From Longimicrobiales bacterium (GTDB lineage Bacteria; Gemmatimonadota; Gemmatimonadetes; Longimicrobiales; RSA9): a DNA stretch of 64,000 nt. Location: assembly GCA_035461765.1 (NCBI GenBank), contig DATHUY010000039.1, positions 16,907 to 80,906 on the forward strand, read 5' to 3'. The notes below the pieces were generated by a model. It saw only the letters and a list, made by a program, of their open reading frames with translations. It did no database searches and was not told the origin of the DNA. A program made the translations under genes and the position numbers. The first letter of the stretch is position 1; each line of letters begins with the position of its first letter. Positions 59,877 through 64,000 of this stretch are shown here, in pieces.

Positions 59877-59920
59877 TTGACGCAGCCTCCCGGTCCTCCT
59901 ATATCGCATCACGATATATC
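59877..59920 (+). promoter_or_regulatory. PadR promoter and palindromic operator
   Basis: TTGACG (59877-59882), 17-nt spacer, TATATC (59900-59905). A perfect inverted repeat TATATCG-CATCA-CGATATA (59900-59918) begins at the -10, the expected PadR autoregulatory site. Confidence 0.72.
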
Positions 59921-59943
59921 GCCCCACGTTTCTCAGGGTCAGC

Positions 59944-60270
59944 ATGCACCAGCCAGCACCGCTCAGCCCCCAGGTTTTTCATATCCTGCTCGCCCTCGCC
60001 GACGCCCCCGCGCACGGCTACGCGATCATGCAGGCGGTCGAGCAGGAGACCGCCGGCGCGATGCGGCTCGGTCCCGGCACGCTGTACGGTGCGATCCGGC
60101 GGTTGCGTGCGGACGGGCTCATCGCTGAGATCGACGACGATGGCGATGCGTCGCGGCGCGCGTACCGGTTGACGGGCGAGGGAAGGAGCGCGCTGAGGCG
60201 CGAGGCGCGGCGGCTGTCAGAGCTCGTGGAGTCGGCGCGTGCGCGTCGCCTGCTGCCGGGGCGGCCGTGA
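59944..60270 (+). CDS. PadR-family transcriptional regulator
   Basis: 108 residues: PLSPQVFHILLALADAPAHGYAIMQAVEQ, LGPGTLYGAIRRLRADGLIAE and YRLTGEGRSALRREARRL, the PadR-s1 type winged helix domain. Members of this subtype commonly precede ADOP permease genes in related bacteria. Here the next gene starts in a GTGA overlap and carries the prefix region of such a permease on a DUF2723 protein. Probably represses its own operon through the palindrome over its promoter. Confidence 0.93.
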   Translation: MHQPAPLSPQVFHILLALADAPAHGYAIMQAVEQETAGAMRLGPGTLYGAIRRLRADGLIAEIDDDGDASRRAYRLTGEGRSALRREARRLSELVESARARRLLPGRP

Positions 60271-62888
60271 GCGCGCCCGGTTCAATGACGCGGTTCGAGC
60301 ACGCAGCCGTCGACCTGCTGCTGCGCATGTATCCCGCGACGCTGCGCGCGGACCACGAGCTCGAGATGAAGCATGTTTGTGCGCGCATGTGTGCGGATGC
60401 GACGACGCGCGGCCCGGCAGCGCGTGCGCGGGTGTGGCTGCGCATCGGCTGCGATGCGTTGCGAAGTGCACCGGTCGAGCACTGGAATGCCTGGCGAGAA
60501 CGGGCGCGTGCTGCGGTCGCGCTGTCGAGCGGTGCACCGAAGCCCGACTATGCCGGGGCGGTGCTGGCCGGCCTGGGCGTGTTCCTGCTCTACCTCGTGA
60601 CGCTCGCCCCGACGACGGCGTTCTGGGACGCGGGCGAGTACATCACCGTCGCGCACGTGCTCGGTATTCCCCATCCGCCGGGCAACCCGCTGTTCGTGAT
60701 GATTGCTCGCGCGTGGGATGTACTGCTCTCTGCAGGCACCGGTGCGGCCGGCCGGATCGGCGGCGCCGGCGAGTGGCCGGTCGCGGTGCGGATCAACCTG
60801 CTGAGTGCGACGTGCAGCGCGCTCGCCCACGTCTTCCTGTTCCTCGTCATCGAGCGGTCGCTCAGACCGGCTGACGGTGTCATGCGACGTGTCGGCGCGA
60901 CCTGCGCCGTGCTGATGAGTGCGACGGCGTTCACGGTGTGGCACCAGTCGAACGTGAACGAGAAGGTCTACACGCTGAGCTTCCTGACGACGATGCTGGT
61001 GCTGTGGCTCGCGCTCCGCTGGCGTGACACGCGGAATGCGAAGCTCCTCGTGGTGGCCGCGTATATCACCGTGCTCAGCGCAACGAACCACCTGATGGGC
61101 GTCCTCATCGCACCTGCGGTGCTGCTGTTCGTGTATCGTGTCGATCGCCGTGCGCTGCTGTCGCCGCGCGTGTGGGCGACGACGCTGCCTCTCGTGCTGC
61201 TCGCACTCTCCGCGCAGCTGTTCCTGCCGATCCGCGCCGCGGAACGGCCGGTCGTGAACGAGTCGGATCCCACGTGCGAGTCACTGCTCGCCGCGACCGC
61301 GAGCATCTACACGAACGGCGCGCGCGGCTGCGCGGCGCTGTCGTCGACGCTCACGCGCGAGCAGTACGCCAAGCCGTCGATCCTGCATGACCCGAACAGC
61401 CCGGGCTCACCACGCGGCGTCGAACTGACACTGTCGCAGTTCGTCAACTATCTACAGTACTTCGACTGGCAGTGGGCGCGGAGCGTGGGAGGGAAGGCAC
61501 CGCTGTTCGGCGGTGCGCGGCCCGTGATCTCGCTGTTCGTGCTGCTGCTCGTCGCGTTTGGTGCGCGCGCGCACTGGCGTGCCGATCGTGATGCCGCCCT
61601 CATGCACGGCGCCACGCTCGCGATGCTGTCCGTCGCACTCGTGCTGTACCTGAACTTCCGCTGGGGCTACTCGATTGCGCGAGACGTTGTTCCCGACCCG
61701 GGCATGCACGAGGTGCGCGAGCGCGACTACTTCTTCCTGATCAGCTTCAGCCTGTGGGGCGCGTGGGCGGGCGTCGGCATCGCATCGCTCTGGCAGACGC
61801 TGAGCCAACGTGTCGCACGGCATGGCTTCCGCCCGGGACAGACTCATCGCACCCAGCGCGGTGGCGCCAGGGCAGGCGGCTCACGCCGCTTTACTCTCGG
61901 GCCGCTCACACCGCGACTCGTCGCCGCGCCGATACTCGCACTCGCGCTCATCCCCATGGTGCTCAACTGGAGCTGGGCGAGCCGCAGTGATGACTGGACC
62001 GCCCGCGACTGGGCGTTCAACGTGCTCATGAGTGTGGAGCCCTATGGCGTGCTCGTGACGAACGGCGACAACGACTCGTTCCCGCTCTGGTACCTTCAGC
62101 ACGTCGAGCACGTGCGCGAGGATGTCACGGTCGTGCTCTCACCCTACCTCCCGACGACCTGGTACGCCCGCCAGATCCGCGACGCGTCCCGGCCGTGCGC
62201 GCCCGGCGCGGATACCACGGAGCATCCGGTCGAGGACGGGACGACGATCACGTGTCAGCGCACGCTCGCGCGCGATACCATCCATCCGCGCCTGCTCGCC
62301 GCGTGGGGCGACGTGCCCGACGCGCCACCGAACGATTCCGTCCTCCCCTGGGACGACGCCGTGCTGGATACCATGGCGGCCGGCTGGTTCGTCCTCGACG
62401 CCGACCTGGCAATGCGATTCGGCTCATACGAGTCCCTGATCCCGAAGGGAACCACGATCACGCCGATCGACACGTTCGTCGCCGCGATCGTGCAGAGCTC
62501 GTACGGCGAGCGGCCCATCCACTTCATGGCGCCGTCAACCGCCGTGTCGCGGCTCGGCTTGCTCGAGCACGTCGTGCGCGTGGGTCTCACCTGGAAGCTG
62601 CGCGAGCCGGACGATCACGGGCTCGTCTCGTTCCGGGCGGACGCGGACCGGGAAACCATCGGTGCGTTTGTCGATACGGCGCTCACCGACACGCTCGCGC
62701 GCGACGTGTTCATCGTCAGGGGCAGGGTGACGGATCCGGATGCTCCCTGGGTGGATCACGCGAACTACACGATTCCGGGGCAGTACTCGCTCATGCATTA
62801 TTCGGGTGCGCGGGGAGCGGAAATGCGCGGGGATCGCGATAACCTCGAGTGGCATGTGAGGTGGGCGGAGTTCTGGAACGGCTTGTAG
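60267..62888 (+). CDS. DUF2723 membrane protein with ADOP-type prefix domain
   Basis: 873 residues. Residues 1-80 (DLLLRMYPATLRADHELEMKHV, then RSAPVEHW) resemble the cytoplasmic prefix that ADOP permeases carry when paired with PadR. After that comes a polytopic DUF2723 domain with LVTLAPTTAFWDAGEYITVAHVLGIPHPPGNPLF, the hallmark of this PMT-like putative glycosyltransferase family, and about twelve helices, followed by a soluble C-terminal region with VLVTNGDNDSFPLWYLQHVEHVR. The GTGA overlap with the PadR stop sets the start. A fusion of a regulator-linked prefix with a glycosyltransferase-like protein is unusual. Confidence 0.9.
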   Translation: MSAPGSMTRFEHAAVDLLLRMYPATLRADHELEMKHVCARMCADATTRGPAARARVWLRIGCDALRSAPVEHWNAWRERARAAVALSSGAPKPDYAGAVLAGLGVFLLYLVTLAPTTAFWDAGEYITVAHVLGIPHPPGNPLFVMIARAWDVLLSAGTGAAGRIGGAGEWPVAVRINLLSATCSALAHVFLFLVIERSLRPADGVMRRVGATCAVLMSATAFTVWHQSNVNEKVYTLSFLTTMLVLWLALRWRDTRNAKLLVVAAYITVLSATNHLMGVLIAPAVLLFVYRVDRRALLSPRVWATTLPLVLLALSAQLFLPIRAAERPVVNESDPTCESLLAATASIYTNGARGCAALSSTLTREQYAKPSILHDPNSPGSPRGVELTLSQFVNYLQYFDWQWARSVGGKAPLFGGARPVISLFVLLLVAFGARAHWRADRDAALMHGATLAMLSVALVLYLNFRWGYSIARDVVPDPGMHEVRERDYFFLISFSLWGAWAGVGIASLWQTLSQRVARHGFRPGQTHRTQRGGARAGGSRRFTLGPLTPRLVAAPILALALIPMVLNWSWASRSDDWTARDWAFNVLMSVEPYGVLVTNGDNDSFPLWYLQHVEHVREDVTVVLSPYLPTTWYARQIRDASRPCAPGADTTEHPVEDGTTITCQRTLARDTIHPRLLAAWGDVPDAPPNDSVLPWDDAVLDTMAAGWFVLDADLAMRFGSYESLIPKGTTITPIDTFVAAIVQSSYGERPIHFMAPSTAVSRLGLLEHVVRVGLTWKLREPDDHGLVSFRADADRETIGAFVDTALTDTLARDVFIVRGRVTDPDAPWVDHANYTIPGQYSLMHYSGARGAEMRGDRDNLEWHVRWAEFWNGL

Positions 62889-62930
62889 GTAACGACCCCG
62901 ACCCCATGTCGTCTCAGTGCGACACCACCG

Positions 62931-62952
62931 ACACGCTGGGGGTCCAGCGTGT
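62931..62952 (+). terminator. Hairpin after the DUF2723 gene
   Basis: Perfect 9-bp stem ACACGCTGG (62931-62939) with 62944-62952 and a tight 4-nt GGGT loop, 42 nt after the stop. No T-run. Confidence 0.6.
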
Positions 62953-63185
62953 TGCGGGCGCGCAACAGTCCCGGTGCGGAAGCATCAGCGCCACGGCCGT
63001 AACTCGTTGTGCGGGCGGGACATGGTGGCTGCCCGGGGCGGGTACGCAACCTGCGGCGAATTCACCGCTGAAGGTGGACCTCTCCAACGGGAAGCGCCGG
63101 CGGCCAACTCCGGAACGGCCGGTGCTGCGGTGCTGCCTGAGGCCTGAATATCACCGCGCGGATGTGGCATGCCCGTCCGCGCCGC

Positions 63186-63905
63186 ATGGAGGGTGAGATC
63201 TCGACCGACCTTTCTGCCACGCCCGCGCTCGCTGCGCCGGACGTGGTCGTCGCATTTCTGGTACTGGCAGGCCTCGGTCTGCTCGCGGCAGTCGTACGTC
63301 TGGCGCGGCTGCGGTTGCGAGAGCATCGGGAAGAGCACCGGGAGCTTCCTCCGCTGGTCTACCCGGCGCGCCTGGTGAGCACACAGCCGGAGGCCGGAAC
63401 CGCCACGGGCGAGGGGGCCGACGCGGCGGGCGAGCAGGTGACGTTCGACTCGACGGCGCCGGCCGTCCGCATCGTCCGGGATAGTCCGCAGCGGGCGCCT
63501 GGCGGGGCGGCGCTGCACGGCATCCCGCTGGGTAACGGCAACGGTGATGCAGCGGCGGCTCCGGACATGGATACGACGCTGCAGCTGTTGCCGGGACGTC
63601 TGGAGCCGGTGGCTGAGAATGCGCATCATGAGATCCGGTTCGTGCGTGTACCGGGACTCAACCGGTTCACGCTCGGCCGGAATCCGGGCCCTGCGCACAG
63701 CCACATCCAGCTGAAGGCAGTGACCGCCAGCCGGATGCACGCGTACATGGAGTTCGACGGCGGCCGCTGGCATCTGGGCAACATGTCCCGGACGAATCGT
63801 GCGGTCGTGAACGGATCGCCGTTGAACGGTGATGCGCCGCGTCCTCTGGAGGATGGCGACCGTATCGAGTTCGGCGAGTTGACTTTCGTGTTCCGGGAGC
63901 GGTGA
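63186..63905 (+). CDS. FHA-domain membrane protein
   Basis: About 239 residues: one N-terminal membrane helix (APDVVVAFLVLAGLGLLAAVV), a long low-complexity linker, and a C-terminal FHA domain (NRFTLGRNPGPAHSHIQL, then VTASRMHAYMEFDGGRWHLGNMSRTNRAVVNG) with the Ser-x-x-His of the phosphothreonine site. FHA domains read Ser/Thr phosphorylation. The next gene is a PP2C phosphatase, so the two belong to a Ser/Thr phospho-signalling operon. An in-frame ATG at 63162 is an alternative start; neither has a clear ribosome site. Confidence 0.88.
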   Translation: MEGEISTDLSATPALAAPDVVVAFLVLAGLGLLAAVVRLARLRLREHREEHRELPPLVYPARLVSTQPEAGTATGEGADAAGEQVTFDSTAPAVRIVRDSPQRAPGGAALHGIPLGNGNGDAAAAPDMDTTLQLLPGRLEPVAENAHHEIRFVRVPGLNRFTLGRNPGPAHSHIQLKAVTASRMHAYMEFDGGRWHLGNMSRTNRAVVNGSPLNGDAPRPLEDGDRIEFGELTFVFRER

Positions 63906-63908
63906 TTC

Positions 63909-64000
63909 GTGGGATCGCAGTTGCGGACGGGCTGCCATACGGAATGCGGCAGGCGCCCGGTGAATCAGGATGCGGTGCTGGCAGTGCGTCTGGCCGATGG
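63909..64000 (+). CDS. PP2C-family protein phosphatase, N-terminal part (cut by window end)
   Basis: Open frame from a GTG at 63909 to the window end (30 codons): SQLRTGCHTECGRRPVNQDA then VLAVRLADG. The CHTECGRRPVNQDAVL segment matches the PP2C N-terminus with its metal-binding Asp. GGGAG lies upstream. It starts 3 nt after the FHA gene. The rest of the gene and any kinase lie outside the window. Confidence 0.72.
   Translation, partial: MGSQLRTGCHTECGRRPVNQDAVLAVRLAD

Overview
The window is 64 kb of gene-dense, very GC-rich chromosome from a Gram-negative-type bacterium. It has two TonB-dependent receptors, lipoproteins with lipoboxes, Tat-like N-termini and outer-membrane-type barrels. Two large permeases of the ADOP/MacB type, PadR- and ArsR-type regulators, a TolB-like/amidohydrolase fusion, DUF2723 and DUF1206 proteins and secreted Gfo/Idh/MocA proteins together resemble Gemmatimonadota. 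That placement is from gene style only; there is no rRNA here to confirm it. I found no rRNA, tRNA, CRISPR array, transposase or prophage.

Layout. 0.1-3.6 kb: an ADOP permease and a secreted protein. 3.7-12.6 kb: the most interesting region, two divergent modules for acyl and carbamoyl modification of an envelope or extracellular polymer. The minus-strand operon reads MBOAT, a 36-residue membrane microprotein, a DltD-like SGNH protein, an FkbH-like HAD/GNAT protein, an acyl carrier protein and a second membrane SGNH protein, with every junction overlapping. The plus-strand operon reads NodU-type carbamoyltransferase, SxtJ-like protein, DUF5989 protein. The microprotein ends in FVYTGF and the DUF5989 protein in FIYTIF. 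Both match the C-terminal tyrosine hexapeptide that acts as acyl shuttle in the Dlt (teichoic acid D-alanylation) pathway. 12.7-13.0 kb: a scar made of two broken gene fragments. 13.0-20.7 kb: a probable metal-uptake operon (His-rich lipoprotein, ZnuD-like receptor, small cysteine protein), an S58 peptidase, a second receptor and a Tat-type class V aminotransferase.

20.7-38.3 kb: a repeat-rich intergenic stretch, a His-rich DHSAH-repeat protein, an ArsR/SRPBCC pair, a TolB-amidohydrolase fusion, a LuxR-type regulator, a flavin monooxygenase, a second ADOP permease, signal peptidase II, a YfcC-type transporter and an L,D-transpeptidase. 38.4-48.9 kb: an alcohol dehydrogenase, then a sugar-oxidation cluster (TIM-barrel isomerase, GMC oxidoreductase plus small subunit, two Gfo/Idh/MocA proteins, DUF1080 hydrolase, NupG-type transporter). 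The cluster is interrupted by a four-helix-bundle (IVP) gene inside 36-bp inverted repeats. 49.0-64.0 kb: TesB thioesterase, hydrolase/dioxygenase pair, MarR regulator, RMD1/YagE protein, YceI protein, RidA, a large hybrid histidine kinase, PadR plus a DUF2723 chimera, an FHA protein and the start of a PP2C phosphatase.

Regulation can be read directly in four places. ArsR, MarR, YceI and PadR promoters all have a TTG-type -35 and 17-nt spacing, and in each a perfect or near-perfect palindrome covers the -10. The MarR and YceI promoters share the same operator sequence, which defines a small regulon. Several intergenic inverted repeats and a dispersed 26-bp repeat (four copies between 48.9 and 56.2 kb) are also described.
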